Assembly (NCBI GenBank): GCA_002690875.1
Contig: NZGH01000006.1
Coordinates: forward strand, 1-64,000
DNA length: 64,000 nt
From: Rickettsiales bacterium
Lineage (GTDB): Bacteria > Pseudomonadota > Alphaproteobacteria > TMED127
Direction: 5' to 3'
The notes under the pieces are model-generated. The model had not been told where the DNA came from and did not search any database. It saw only the letters and a list, made by a program, of their open reading frames with translations. Position numbers and translations under genes: made by a program. Shown here piece by piece: positions 19,171 through 29,639 of the stretch. Within the stretch, counting starts at the first letter, position 1; every line of letters begins with the position of its first letter.

Positions 19171-20718
19171 ATGAATAAAAAGTTTTTAAGAAATTCTCTA
19201 ACAAAAAAGGGTTTAGATGATTTCTTTTGGCCAGTTAGAAGAGAGTTCGTTGAGAAGGTAAACCACAGACTTATGGTTGACTTTACAAAACTGTCAATTG
19301 AGTCGGAAGAACTTCATGCCACTCTACCAATTATGCAAAAGTGGTTAATACCCGAAGTTCTTAAAATCATTGAAGCTATAAAATTAAGACCTTTTATAAA
19401 AAAAAAAAATATTTTTATATCAATTGAACATTATAAAATATTAAAAAAAATCCTAGATTATAAATTATCAAGTTATGTCCCTAATTTCTTATTAAATTTC
19501 TCAAATGTTCCTAAAAACATTAAAATACCTTTTTTCATTAAAATGTTTATACGGACAATTGAAAATAATAGTGTTAACCAATTAGTTAATTTAGATAGAA
19601 ACTATGACTATTTCTTAGAACCAAACACACTAACACTTGAAAATGCATCACTTAGAAGTAAGGGATTGGTTTATATAAATGTTCAAAAAATTATCAGTAG
19701 GGAGACTAATAGAACAAACCATATAAGCCTGAGTTCAGTAATGTTAAAAAAAATAATTGATGTAATTATTACAAACATGTGTAAAGAACTTAGGTTATCG
19801 TCAGAAAATATCGACAGCCAAATCGTTTCTTATTTAAAAAATTTAATTATTAGTTTTTTCAAAATAACAATGAAAAATGTTCTGTCAGTAGACCAAGAAA
19901 AAGTAAAGCGTAATGTATGGGTTGGTTCAAGTGGGGCAAGTTATTTTATGAAGGTAATTTGTCATACATTAAGAAGAAATAACAAAAAAATAATTGCTCA
20001 TTCTCATGGTTCCGGAAATGCTATAGTTAATTTGTCACATACCTTACATGCACTAGAATTAAATACCTGCGATGAGTTTTTTACAGAGAAAGAAGAAAAT
20101 TTAGACGATTTACGCAGCGAAATTAATGAAAATTATCTTTATGGTATGAATAAACCCCAAATTAAAAGTGTAAGAAAAAGAAATGATCAATTTAAAACGT
20201 ACTTTCATACAAAAAAAATCAAAAGAATTATGTATATTGCAACTGCTTACAAATCAGATAGGCTAAGATTTGTCCCAATTGATTCAGATGCAACCTATAT
20301 TGATTTTCAGCTTAGGTTATTTGCTTTCCTTAAAAAACAAAAACTAGAAGTGATTTTTAAACCGCATCCTGAAGGTTCATTGAAATTTCATGAGGAGTTA
20401 GCTAAGTTTATGAATATTAAAACATTAATTGGAATCTTTGAGAACATTAAAATTGATGTTGATGCATATGTTATTGATTATTGTTGTACAAGTTTATTAG
20501 TCCCACTACTCAAGAAGAATAAACCAATATATTTTGTTAATTTTAGTCTTCCCAAGTTAAGATTAAGTGCAGAAAAATTGCTAAAAAAGCGGGCATACTT
20601 TATTAATTCGAATTTAAATCTTAGTAACAGAATCATGGTTGATTGGGATAATTTTTCAAAAAAACTAAAAATAAAAGAACATCAATTTTCTGATGAATTT
20701 GAAAAGACATTTTATTAA
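19171..20718 (+). CDS. Putative glycosyl/glycerophosphotransferase (CDP-glycerol transferase-like GT-B)
   Basis: This is a 515-residue soluble protein. The C-terminal half has FKPHPEGS (residues about 393-400), then a D-x-Y segment and FVNFSLPKL. That order, with a PHP motif and an acidic residue before a buried sink strand, is typical of capsule and teichoic-acid type polymerases (TagF/KpsS/LipB-like GT-B proteins). The N-terminal half is unrecognised. It lies 2 nt after the zinc-ribbon methyltransferase and before a B12-radical SAM enzyme, and probably builds or modifies a glycan chain. The family assignment is tentative. Confidence 0.5.
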   Translation: MNKKFLRNSLTKKGLDDFFWPVRREFVEKVNHRLMVDFTKLSIESEELHATLPIMQKWLIPEVLKIIEAIKLRPFIKKKNIFISIEHYKILKKILDYKLSSYVPNFLLNFSNVPKNIKIPFFIKMFIRTIENNSVNQLVNLDRNYDYFLEPNTLTLENASLRSKGLVYINVQKIISRETNRTNHISLSSVMLKKIIDVIITNMCKELRLSSENIDSQIVSYLKNLIISFFKITMKNVLSVDQEKVKRNVWVGSSGASYFMKVICHTLRRNNKKIIAHSHGSGNAIVNLSHTLHALELNTCDEFFTEKEENLDDLRSEINENYLYGMNKPQIKSVRKRNDQFKTYFHTKKIKRIMYIATAYKSDRLRFVPIDSDATYIDFQLRLFAFLKKQKLEVIFKPHPEGSLKFHEELAKFMNIKTLIGIFENIKIDVDAYVIDYCCTSLLVPLLKKNKPIYFVNFSLPKLRLSAEKLLKKRAYFINSNLNLSNRIMVDWDNFSKKLKIKEHQFSDEFEKTFY

Positions 20719-20778
20719 ATAAATTTAAGAAAAAAAATATTTGACCATCATATATTACAGTGATTTAATCCAAAAGTT

Positions 20779-22821
20779 ATGTTAAAAATATTACTTGCAG
20801 ATCTTAGACATAAGACCATAGGTACACACTCAGCAGTCATGCCCTTAGCAATAGGATTTCTCGCTACCTATACAGAGTCTTTTTTAAAAAATAAGGTTCA
20901 AACTAAGATTTTCATTGATCCAGACAAAATTTTAAAAGAGATTTCTCGAGGTGACGTAGACGTCGTTGCTTTATCAAACTATGTTTGGAACTGCGAACTA
21001 GGGAAATATATTTTTAAATTTGCTAAAGAAATTAATCCAGATATTGTTACAGTTGCAGGAGGACCAGAATTTCCTAGAGATGAGTCTGAAGGCATAGATT
21101 ATTTAAGAGAAAGAAATGAAATAGATTTTTATGTTTATCAAGAAGGAGAAGTTGCCTTTTTAAAGCTCATAGAATCAGTGTTGAAGAAAAAAAGTATCAA
21201 TGTATTAAAATCTGAACCAATTAATGGCGTTAAATTTATAAATTCTGATAATAATCTAATTACAGGTATTGGTTATGATAGACTAAAAGAGTTGGATGTT
21301 ATTCCATCACCTTATCTATTCGGTAAAATGGATGAATTTTTTGACGGAGGTTTTCAGCCATTTATTGAGTCAGCTAGGGGCTGTCCTTATGCATGTACTT
21401 TCTGTGAAGCAGCTTCTTCTTGGTATAATAAAGTAAATAGTTTTAGTATTGAAAGAGTTAAAGCAGATTTAGACTATATTGCTAAAAGAATGTATAAATA
21501 TCCAGATGTTCCGCTTGCTATAGCTGATTCTAATTTCGGTATGCTGAGGAGAGATGAAATAATTTCTGATTATATAGGTAGATTACAAGACAAATTTAAT
21601 TGGCCACACTTCTTTAATGTTTCAACTGGAAAGTCACAGCATGAGAGAATTATTAAAGTTGCAAAAAATCTTAAAAACAAATTAGTAGTTTCTTTATCTG
21701 TACAATCGCTTAATGACCAAACTTTAAGTGAAATAAAGAGAAAAAACTTAGGTGACGGTAACTTTGAGAGGGTTTATGATGCTTTAAGAGAAATAGGAAT
21801 TAACTCGTACTCTGATGTCATTATTCCAATGCCTTTAGAGACAAAAGAAACTTTTTTTGAAGGAATGCGTAAATTATCTCATGCTAATATTGATAGAGTT
21901 ATACCATTTACGACTATGATGCTCAAAGGGACAGAATTCGCCTCTTCTGCTAATAGAAAAAAATTTGGAATGAAAACCAAATTTAGAGTATTACCTAATC
22001 AATTTGGAGAATATAATGAAAAAAAAATAATTGAGACAGAGGAAGTTTGTATAGAAACAAATACGATGCCCTTTTCAGATTATTTAGAATGTAGAGGTCT
22101 TGCGTTCATAATGAAAGTTTTTAGTGAAGTTCAGTTTGATGTGATCTTCCGTTTGTTAAGAGAATTTAAAATCGATCGTTTTGAATTTTTTGAAACTGTT
22201 TGGAAGAAAGTACAAAATAAAGAATTAAAAATATCAAAAGCATATTACGACTTTATAGATGAAACAAGATCAGAATTATTTGATACGAAGGAAGATTGCC
22301 AAAACTTTTATCAACAAGAAAAAAATTATAGAGATCTTCTTGAGGGTTTGACTGGTAATAATGTAATGAGAAAATGTTACGCTAATGTACTTATTGATCA
22401 TAATATAGAGGCTATAAATATTGGTTTTGACTGCTTAAAGGAAATCTTACAATCAAGACTTAAACAAAAAGTTACTTGTGCTATCGAAGATGTAAGAGCC
22501 TGGACTTTGGTTACAAGAAATATTGACGATGTTTTTAAAAATAAAAAAAATGCATTTGATATAAGAATTCTTAATTTAAATTTTGATGTACCTTCATGGT
22601 ATAATAATACTATAAATTCTGGTAATATTCTTTCATATGAGAAAAAAGTATCGGGTAATGTTACATTCAATTCTGAAAAAATATTATCAATAATTAAATC
22701 TAATAAAAAAATGTTTAGCCAAAACATTTATCATTGGGTCCCTAAAGCTATTGAAAATAGTAGCTTAAGAATTTTTTGGGGAAACTTTAACCAACAAGCT
22801 TTGAAACATTTACAGGCATAG
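20779..22821 (+). CDS. B12-binding domain radical SAM protein
   Basis: This 680-residue protein has an N-terminal Rossmann-like cobalamin-binding domain (residues about 1-150) and a radical SAM core with CxxxCxxC at C202, C206, C209 (GCPYACTFCE). A long C-terminal region of about 280 residues follows. B12-radical SAM enzymes catalyse methylation of unactivated carbon or phosphorus, or rearrangements. The B12-binding His of the usual DxHxxG is not visible, so cobalamin binding is inferred from fold order. It sits between a TagF-like protein and a NeuB synthase, and may methylate or rearrange a sugar of this glycan. Its substrate cannot be told. Confidence 0.82.
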   Translation: MLKILLADLRHKTIGTHSAVMPLAIGFLATYTESFLKNKVQTKIFIDPDKILKEISRGDVDVVALSNYVWNCELGKYIFKFAKEINPDIVTVAGGPEFPRDESEGIDYLRERNEIDFYVYQEGEVAFLKLIESVLKKKSINVLKSEPINGVKFINSDNNLITGIGYDRLKELDVIPSPYLFGKMDEFFDGGFQPFIESARGCPYACTFCEAASSWYNKVNSFSIERVKADLDYIAKRMYKYPDVPLAIADSNFGMLRRDEIISDYIGRLQDKFNWPHFFNVSTGKSQHERIIKVAKNLKNKLVVSLSVQSLNDQTLSEIKRKNLGDGNFERVYDALREIGINSYSDVIIPMPLETKETFFEGMRKLSHANIDRVIPFTTMMLKGTEFASSANRKKFGMKTKFRVLPNQFGEYNEKKIIETEEVCIETNTMPFSDYLECRGLAFIMKVFSEVQFDVIFRLLREFKIDRFEFFETVWKKVQNKELKISKAYYDFIDETRSELFDTKEDCQNFYQQEKNYRDLLEGLTGNNVMRKCYANVLIDHNIEAINIGFDCLKEILQSRLKQKVTCAIEDVRAWTLVTRNIDDVFKNKKNAFDIRILNLNFDVPSWYNNTINSGNILSYEKKVSGNVTFNSEKILSIIKSNKKMFSQNIYHWVPKAIENSSLRIFWGNFNQQALKHLQA

Positions 22822-22881
22822 ATTATTTCATTCTCAATTTATGTGTTTTGTAAGATAATAAAAAAGTAGGAAATTTATTAG

Positions 22882-23910
22882 TTGAAAAAAAATTTTTTTT
22901 TATCCCAGAAAAATTGTGTTTATATGATTGCTGAAGTAGGTTCAGCTCATGAGGGTTCTTACGCTACAGCTAAAAAAATAATTAATCAAGCATGCCAATC
23001 AAATACAGATGCGATAAAGTTCCAAATTTATAAATCATCAACATTAACTAGTGAAAAGTTCACAAAAGATAGGTATAAACATTTTTCAAAGTTAGAATTA
23101 AATATTGAGCAATATAAAAATTTAATAAAAATTTGTAGAAAGAACAATAAAAATGTTGGAGCTTCTATTTGGGATAAAGACTTAATTAAAACCTTTTCTT
23201 CGCTGGTTGATTTTTACAAAATTGGGTCTGGAGATTGTACTAATTTTGAAATTATTAATGAAATATTACTAACTTCAAAACCTTTAATAATTTCAACAGG
23301 ATTATCCTCTCTTGAAGATATAAGAAAAATGATTAATTTTATAAAAAAAAAAAATCCCGAATATCTTACACAAAAAAAATTAGCCCTTCTTCATTGCAAT
23401 GCGTCTTATCCCACGCCATTGGCTGATTGTAATTTAGGAAGTATTAAGTTTCTTCAAAAAAAACTATCCTTAACGGTAGGTTACTCTGACCATACAATCG
23501 GTGATTTTGCTCTAATTGGAGCATTCTTTAGCGGTGCTAAGATTATTGAAAAACATTTTAGTAATGATCCTCAAAGAAAAACATTTAGAGATAATGAAAT
23601 TTCTTTTGACAAAAATGCGCTTGATAATTTTTTAAATAAAATTAATCAACTTAAGAACATGCTTAGTATAAAAAAAACAAAAACTACGAAGAGTGAAAAA
23701 AACCAAAATAACCTTTTTTCTGCAAGAAGATCAGTGTATGCAAAAAAGGAAATAAAAAAAGGACATACGATTTCACCCAATGATTTAATAAACCTTAGAC
23801 CAAAAATTGGAGTGTGTTCGTCTCGTTTCTTTAACTTGGTTGGTAAAAAACTAAATAAATCAAAAAAAAAGAATGATCCTATATTCATTAGAGATATTTT
23901 AGATGAGTGA
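22882..23910 (+). CDS. NeuB/LegI/PseI-type nonulosonic acid synthase
   Basis: This 342-residue aldolase condenses PEP with an N-acetyl hexosamine aldehyde to make a nonulosonic acid (sialic, legionaminic or pseudaminic type). The N-terminal TIM barrel begins with AEVGSAHEGS and contains the FKIGSGD-like KIGSGDCTN and the SDHTIGD segment. The SAF/antifreeze-like domain starts near residue 275 (SARRSVYAKKEIKKG). I use a TTG at 22882; the next Met is inside the conserved barrel. This is the intact copy; a second, frameshifted NeuB lies at 38412-39457. The exact product is not decidable from sequence alone. Confidence 0.9.
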   Translation: MKKNFFLSQKNCVYMIAEVGSAHEGSYATAKKIINQACQSNTDAIKFQIYKSSTLTSEKFTKDRYKHFSKLELNIEQYKNLIKICRKNNKNVGASIWDKDLIKTFSSLVDFYKIGSGDCTNFEIINEILLTSKPLIISTGLSSLEDIRKMINFIKKKNPEYLTQKKLALLHCNASYPTPLADCNLGSIKFLQKKLSLTVGYSDHTIGDFALIGAFFSGAKIIEKHFSNDPQRKTFRDNEISFDKNALDNFLNKINQLKNMLSIKKTKTTKSEKNQNNLFSARRSVYAKKEIKKGHTISPNDLINLRPKIGVCSSRFFNLVGKKLNKSKKKNDPIFIRDILDE

Positions 23911-24052
23911 TTTAGATACTGTTTTTATTTATAAATTATTGTATGGAAAATTTGTTCATGAAACTATTAAAGTGTTTTAAATCAACAATAATTATTAATT
24001 AGAAAGAGGATTTCTTAAATTTTTAGGTTATAAATTTAAATTTATAAAAGTT

Positions 24053-25873
24053 ATGTGTGGAATCTCTGGATATATTGGTAACCAAAAAATTGAAGATTCA
24101 ATTTTAAAAAAAACACTTTCTTTAATGAAAAATAGAGGACCTGATTCTCAAAATACTTATGAGGTCAATTTTAAAAAAACTAACGTTTATTTACTTCATA
24201 GTAGACTATCAATAATTGACTTAACAGAATATGCAAATCAACCATTCAGTAGTTATGACAAAACATTAATATTTAATGGCGAAATATATAATTATTTAGA
24301 ACTTAAAGAAAAGCTATTAAAAAAAGGTTACATATTTAAAACTAAGTCTGATACTGAAGTTCTACTGGCTGCCTTTAATGAGTATGGAGAAACAGTTTTT
24401 GAGCATTTGAATGGAATGTGGGCCTTTGCCATCTGGGATGATAAAAAAAAGCTACTTTATTTAAGCAGAGATATTTTTGGTGAGAAACCTTTATATATAC
24501 TTAAAACAACTCATGGAATTTATTTTGCTTCCGAAGTAAAGTTTATTAGAGCCCTTCTAAACTCACATTTAAAAATTGATGAAAAGTATATAAACAATTT
24601 TATAATTTATGGATATAGAGTTTTGAATAAAACTAATAATTCTTTTTTTAGTAATATTAAAAAAGTAAAAAATGCCACCTTTTTAAAAATTGACCTAAAT
24701 CTAGGGGTCTCTGAGAAAAAATATTTTTTACCAAAATTTAATAAAGCAAATCATTCAAATGATATTACGGATGAAATTAGGAAAAAATTGATCAACAGTG
24801 TTGGTATACGTCTTAGATCAGACGTTCCGATATCATTTTGTTTATCAGGAGGAGTTGATTCATCGGGGCTTGCCAGTATTGCATCTAAAATATTTAATTA
24901 TAAGATAAAAACTTACTCTATTATAGATTCAGATGAAAAATATGATGAATCTGAAAATATTAAACACACTGTTAATGATTTAGGTTGTGAACATTATCCT
25001 ATTCATATTGATTATTCAAATATGTCTGTTAGACTCAAAAATCTTATTGAATATCACGACGCACCAATTTCAACAATATCATACCTTGTTCATTCATTAA
25101 TATCTGAAGCAATTTCAAAAACTAGTAGTAAAGTAGTTATTTCAGGAACTGGTGCAGATGAATTATTTTCAGGATATTATGATCATTTTTTATTTCATTT
25201 CACTGAGTTTGATGATGAAGAGAAACTTAACGAAAACATAAATTTTTGGAAGAAATCAGCAGGTAAATTTGTAAGAAATAGATTTCTCAAAGATCCTTTT
25301 TGCTTTATAAAAGATAGTGATTTTAGAGAAAACTTTTATCCAGAAACTAAAAAATATTCTAAATTTATAAAAATAAAAAAAGAAAAGCTTTTACCAGAGA
25401 CTTTTTTTTGCAACTCTTTATTTAGAAATAGATTATTAAACGAACTTTTTTTTGAAACTGTTCCTGTAATGCTTAATGAAGATGATCTCAATTCAATGTA
25501 TTATTCATTAGAAAATAGAAGCCCGTTTCTAGACAAAGATTTATTAAATTCTGTTTTAAAAATTCCATCCATAAATCTTATTCAGAAAGGTTATGGAAAG
25601 TATTATCTTAGAAAGGCTTTGAAAGGTATTTTGAATGATAAAGTTAGACTTGATAAAAGGAAAATTGGATTCAATGTATCAATACAGAACGTTTTTAATT
25701 TTAGTGATAAAAAAACCATTGAAAACTTTATGGATAATACAAAGATTTTTGAAATTTACAAAAGAGATGAAATATTTAAACTTCTCAAAAAGAAAAATAT
25801 TACAGAGAGTGAACAAAAATTTTTATTCAATTTTATAAACCTTAAATTTTTTTTTGAATGTAATTCATATTGA
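24053..25873 (+). CDS. Glutamine-dependent asparagine synthase family amidotransferase (AsnB-like)
   Basis: This 606-residue protein has an N-terminal Ntn glutaminase domain with catalytic Cys2 after Met removal (MCGISG), RLSIIDL and FNGEIYN segments, and a C-terminal synthase domain with the PP-loop SGGVDS at 265-270. It hydrolyses glutamine, channels ammonia and uses ATP to form an amide. The overall layout is that of AsnB. Two such genes in one glycan island suggest at least one amidates a sugar carboxylate, for example a uronic or nonulosonic acid, rather than making asparagine; that is inference. It follows the NeuB gene by about 140 nt. Confidence 0.9.
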   Translation: MCGISGYIGNQKIEDSILKKTLSLMKNRGPDSQNTYEVNFKKTNVYLLHSRLSIIDLTEYANQPFSSYDKTLIFNGEIYNYLELKEKLLKKGYIFKTKSDTEVLLAAFNEYGETVFEHLNGMWAFAIWDDKKKLLYLSRDIFGEKPLYILKTTHGIYFASEVKFIRALLNSHLKIDEKYINNFIIYGYRVLNKTNNSFFSNIKKVKNATFLKIDLNLGVSEKKYFLPKFNKANHSNDITDEIRKKLINSVGIRLRSDVPISFCLSGGVDSSGLASIASKIFNYKIKTYSIIDSDEKYDESENIKHTVNDLGCEHYPIHIDYSNMSVRLKNLIEYHDAPISTISYLVHSLISEAISKTSSKVVISGTGADELFSGYYDHFLFHFTEFDDEEKLNENINFWKKSAGKFVRNRFLKDPFCFIKDSDFRENFYPETKKYSKFIKIKKEKLLPETFFCNSLFRNRLLNELFFETVPVMLNEDDLNSMYYSLENRSPFLDKDLLNSVLKIPSINLIQKGYGKYYLRKALKGILNDKVRLDKRKIGFNVSIQNVFNFSDKKTIENFMDNTKIFEIYKRDEIFKLLKKKNITESEQKFLFNFINLKFFFECNSY

Positions 25874-26047
25874 ATTAAATACAAAAATATTGATTTTAGT
25901 TTTAAAAAATTATAATTTACGCCATTGTGAAAATAATACTTAATAAATTTTTGATTTTTATTTCTATTTTCGACTTTGATTTGAAAAATAAAAATTAGTC
26001 TGATACTAATGCCTAATAAATTAATATCTTTTAAAGTAAGTCATTAA

Positions 26048-27367
26048 ATGGACAAAACTAAAATTGTAAAAAATTATTCGAACGAAATGATGACATGGGC
26101 AAAAACGCTTTGGCCATATAATAGATCATTGACTGGAAAGGGTAATATTAAGACACTAAATTTTTTAAATAAAATTCTCAAAAACCTTAGAATACATTCC
26201 GTCAACTCAGGAACTAAAGTTTTTGATTGGATAATACCAGATCAATGGGAAATAAATGAAGGATATTTATTAGGAAAAGATGGAACTAAAATTTGTGATT
26301 TTAAAAGAAATAACCTTCATGTAATGGGATATTCAACTTCTGTAAATAAAGAGTTAGAACTTAATGAACTTTCAAAAAATATATACACCCTTAAAAAACA
26401 ACCAGACCTAATTCCTTATGTTACAAGTTATTATAAAAAGAATTGGGGTTTTTGTATGTCTCATAACAACTTTAAAAAATTAAAGAAACAAAAATACAGA
26501 GCTTTTATAGATTCAAAGCATTTTAAGGGAAAAATGCACTACGCTGACATTAAAATTAATGGAAAGAGCAAAAAAGAGATTTTTTTCTCTACAAATATTT
26601 GCCATCCGTCTATGGCAAATAATGAGTTATCAGGTATATGTCTTCTAACAGCTTTAGCAAAATATTTAAGTGGTTTTTCTTCACTTAATTATACTTATAG
26701 GTTTGTTTTTATACCTGAAACAATAGGTTCTATTAATTATTTATCAAAAAATTTTAAAAATTTAAAAAAAAATGTAATCGCAGGTTATACAATATCATGC
26801 GTTGGAGATGAGAAAAATTATAGCTTAATTCATTCACCATATGAGAATAATTTCAGTGAAAAAATGTTAGATATGATTCTAAAAACGAAAAAAAATTATA
26901 AAAGGTTTTCTTTTTTAAAAAGGGGAAGTGATGAAAGACAATATTGTTCAAACTTAATAAACCTTCCTATATGCGGGTTTTCAAGAACAAAATACGAGGA
27001 ATATCCAGAATACCATACAAGTGGTGATAATTTTAATGTTATGACAAAAAAAGGATTAGGTGGATCTTTTAGAGTCTTTATTGATTTAATTGAGGGATTA
27101 GAAGAATCTTTTAAGAAACCAAAGACTGTAAATCCTTGTGAACCATTTTTATCTAAGAGAGATTTATATATGGGTGATATTTCAAAGAGGATTGACTCTT
27201 CAAATTTTTTTAGAAAAAAAGTGTTAAAAATAAGGTCATACCTTGACTTTCTTATTTATGCTGATGGTGTAAATGATTTATTTGATATAGCAAAATTAAT
27301 AGATTTATCTTTTGCAGATGTTTTAGAAATTAACCAGGTATTAAAAACAAACAATCTTATAAATTAG
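26048..27367 (+). CDS. DUF4910-type aminopeptidase-like protein of polysaccharide clusters
   Basis: This 439-residue protein has the M28-like zinc peptidase fold common in glycan loci. It has a TLWPYNRSLTG segment near 20-30, metal-ligand block ICHPSMANNELSG at 184-196 with H186, and a HTSGDNF block near residue 333. Characterised relatives are few; they are often annotated as polysaccharide biosynthesis proteins with an aminopeptidase domain. The C-terminal 60 residues resemble a winged-helix end. It has no signal peptide, so it likely acts in the cytoplasm. Whether it cleaves a peptide, a deacylated sugar or an amide is unknown. Confidence 0.75.
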   Translation: MDKTKIVKNYSNEMMTWAKTLWPYNRSLTGKGNIKTLNFLNKILKNLRIHSVNSGTKVFDWIIPDQWEINEGYLLGKDGTKICDFKRNNLHVMGYSTSVNKELELNELSKNIYTLKKQPDLIPYVTSYYKKNWGFCMSHNNFKKLKKQKYRAFIDSKHFKGKMHYADIKINGKSKKEIFFSTNICHPSMANNELSGICLLTALAKYLSGFSSLNYTYRFVFIPETIGSINYLSKNFKNLKKNVIAGYTISCVGDEKNYSLIHSPYENNFSEKMLDMILKTKKNYKRFSFLKRGSDERQYCSNLINLPICGFSRTKYEEYPEYHTSGDNFNVMTKKGLGGSFRVFIDLIEGLEESFKKPKTVNPCEPFLSKRDLYMGDISKRIDSSNFFRKKVLKIRSYLDFLIYADGVNDLFDIAKLIDLSFADVLEINQVLKTNNLIN

Positions 27368-27425
27368 TGAGATTATATGTTTTTTAAAACTTTTAAATTA
27401 TAAATAGTTAACTTCATCTTTTAGG

Positions 27426-28565
27426 TCAAAGTGTTTTATGATTTTCTTTTAATTGTAAAAACAATGAAATTTTTTTTTTTTCTTTAATTAAATTTAACTT
27501 ATTTTTTAGATCTAAAAGTGATTTAGCGGGTAAAACTCCAAATGTAACATGCATTGAGCCTTCTGGAAATATTTTCAATTGATCTTTAGTTAATTCAGCG
27601 TATTCAATATAAGGAGTTTGCATTGAAAGAGAATGAAGAAAGGTTGATGAGGTTGTTATCCCAATTGTTAAAAAAGATAATTTTGCCATTGAGGATGGAT
27701 GTAATTTTGTAAATATAATGTTATCTTTTTTTAAGCTTTTAATTTTATAATACTTATCTAAGTATTTTTCTTTTATTACTGGATGAATTCTTATTAGAAA
27801 AGTGACATTCTTAAATTTGTTATCACAAATTTCTAGTATTTTAATCAACCTGTTTTCTAGCCATTGATCAGTTTTATTAGCCCATCTCCCAAAATATTTA
27901 TTGATATGTATGGAAATTGTTTTGGATTTTATAATTTTTTTTTTTTTATTTTTGCATTCTACTGAAAAGTATCTTAAAGAATTTTTTGAAATAAAATCCT
28001 TAAATTCCTCGTAAAAAATAGGATAACCCACCAAGGTGAATTCATTAATTCCTCTTTTTTTATAGTATTCAATGTTAACTTTAGAAAACAAAAGCATTTT
28101 ACAGCCTTTTTGTTGTTCTATTTTTTTTTCTAGTATTTTTCCTTCTTTTCTCAATTTTCCATTTGGAAAATAATATCGCCTGAGACATTCCTCAAAGGTA
28201 CTGATAGATCCAGGAATAACAAAATTATTTCCACCAAAAAAATAATTTACTTTGGCAATGGTTTTCTCAAAAAATCCTGAGTAACTTCTTGAAAAAATAT
28301 TATTTTTTAAAGTTAGACAAAAGAAAAGCAATAGGAAGAGTTTATAAATTTTAAAGAATAGCTTATTAAAATTAAAAAGTTTAATAAACTTAGAACTTTT
28401 CTTTAGTAAATCAAAGATTTCTTTGTTTTCCGTAAGTTCCTCAAACACTTGTTTATTATCAAAAATAATTAAATTAGTTCTTCCAGATTTTTTCTTTATT
28501 TTATAAAAAATAGGCGTGATAATATCGAATGCACCTATTCTCTGAGGAAAAAGAAAGATATTCAT
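27426..28565 (-). CDS. Putative glycan biosynthesis protein, GT-B-like
   Basis: This 379-residue protein has no motif I can name with certainty. It begins with a hydrophobic strand and a helical region with a hydrophobic segment near 85-90. Its C-terminal half contains IRIHPVIKEKYLDKYY and, 30 residues later, ITTSSTFLHSLSMQTPYIEY, the order of PHP-like and Ser-rich loops seen in capsule polymerase-type GT-B proteins. I infer a transferase role. It lies 2 nt from the radical SAM gene upstream on the same strand. Confidence 0.4.
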   Translation of the reverse strand: MNIFLFPQRIGAFDIITPIFYKIKKKSGRTNLIIFDNKQVFEELTENKEIFDLLKKSSKFIKLFNFNKLFFKIYKLFLLLFFCLTLKNNIFSRSYSGFFEKTIAKVNYFFGGNNFVIPGSISTFEECLRRYYFPNGKLRKEGKILEKKIEQQKGCKMLLFSKVNIEYYKKRGINEFTLVGYPIFYEEFKDFISKNSLRYFSVECKNKKKKIIKSKTISIHINKYFGRWANKTDQWLENRLIKILEICDNKFKNVTFLIRIHPVIKEKYLDKYYKIKSLKKDNIIFTKLHPSSMAKLSFLTIGITTSSTFLHSLSMQTPYIEYAELTKDQLKIFPEGSMHVTFGVLPAKSLLDLKNKLNLIKEKKKISLFLQLKENHKTL

Positions 28566-28567
28566 TA

Positions 28568-29524
28568 TTACTTAGGAATTGGAGTAAATAACTTTTTATC
28601 TAGTGGTTGAACATCATCTGTCTTAGTTCCAAAAATACAACTCTCACAAATAAGGTTTTTTAGATCTTTATTTAAATGTTTTTTTCTTAGGTTATTCATT
28701 ATTTTACCGTTCCATGCTTTACTTAAATTAAGTTTTTTTAGGTCATAAGAAGCAAGGTAATTTTGGTAATCTTCGCAACATGCGGTCAAGTAACCTTCAG
28801 ATGAAATATGAACTCTATTAAAAATCATACTACAAGGAAGTTTATAATTTCTTGAAACAATTTTTCCTTTTTTATCTTTATTGTCTAAATAACCAATTTG
28901 ATTATTAGTACCGTATAATAAAAATTCATCTACATGATCTTTCAATAAATTAGATAGTGAGTTGTAGCTTTTTTCACTATCCTTAGTAGCAACAAAACTA
29001 ACGGCTAGATGACAATTAACTTTTATTTTTTTAATAAGTTTTGAAACAAATCTAACTCTGTGGATTACTTTATCAAAATCATCCTTACCGTGTATCTTTC
29101 TGTAGGTTTCTTTTGTTCCAGCATTAATTGAAAACTTAATACTTGATAGACCAGAGTTTTTTACTAAGTCTTCCCAAAAGTCATCATCTCTGAGTGAGCC
29201 ATTAGTAGTTAAGTATAAATACTCAAAACCAATTTTTTTTGCTATGGCAATCCTTTCAGTTATATTTTGAACTAAAAGTGGTTCTCCAGTTCCGTAGAAT
29301 CCAACCTCTTTAATTCCCATATCAAAGGCTTCTTCAAGTATCTTTGACATAAGATTTATGTCAATAACAGCTGGTTTTCTTAAAGATTTTGGGTTAAAAC
29401 AAAAGTTGCACTTATGATTACAAGCATTAGTTAATTCAATTAATATATTTTTTGGAATAGCATCATCAATCCCCTTAATGGGCTGATCATATTGTTTTAT
29501 TCTTCTTTCCTCTAATAGACTCAT
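28568..29524 (-). CDS. Radical SAM/SPASM domain protein
   Basis: This 318-residue protein has the radical SAM cluster motif CxxxCxxC at C35, C39, C42, a GTGEPLL segment near 80-86, and a C-terminal Cys-rich end (ACCEDYQ and ICESCIFG), which fits a SPASM auxiliary cluster. Such proteins in glycan islands often act on nucleotide sugars (dehydratases, epimerases such as the AprD4/NeoN type) or peptides. The substrate here is unknown. It starts at the ATG at 29524 and is followed closely by the GT-like gene. Confidence 0.8.
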   Translation of the reverse strand: MSLLEERRIKQYDQPIKGIDDAIPKNILIELTNACNHKCNFCFNPKSLRKPAVIDINLMSKILEEAFDMGIKEVGFYGTGEPLLVQNITERIAIAKKIGFEYLYLTTNGSLRDDDFWEDLVKNSGLSSIKFSINAGTKETYRKIHGKDDFDKVIHRVRFVSKLIKKIKVNCHLAVSFVATKDSEKSYNSLSNLLKDHVDEFLLYGTNNQIGYLDNKDKKGKIVSRNYKLPCSMIFNRVHISSEGYLTACCEDYQNYLASYDLKKLNLSKAWNGKIMNNLRKKHLNKDLKNLICESCIFGTKTDDVQPLDKKLFTPIPK

Positions 29525-29639
29525 AAGATTTTTTAGTTAAATATTAACAAAATTGAATTATATACCTCTACTAAAAAACATGAAACAGATTTTTCATTTA
29601 TTAAAGAGTTTATAAATTTTACCTTTTTCTCAATTAAAT

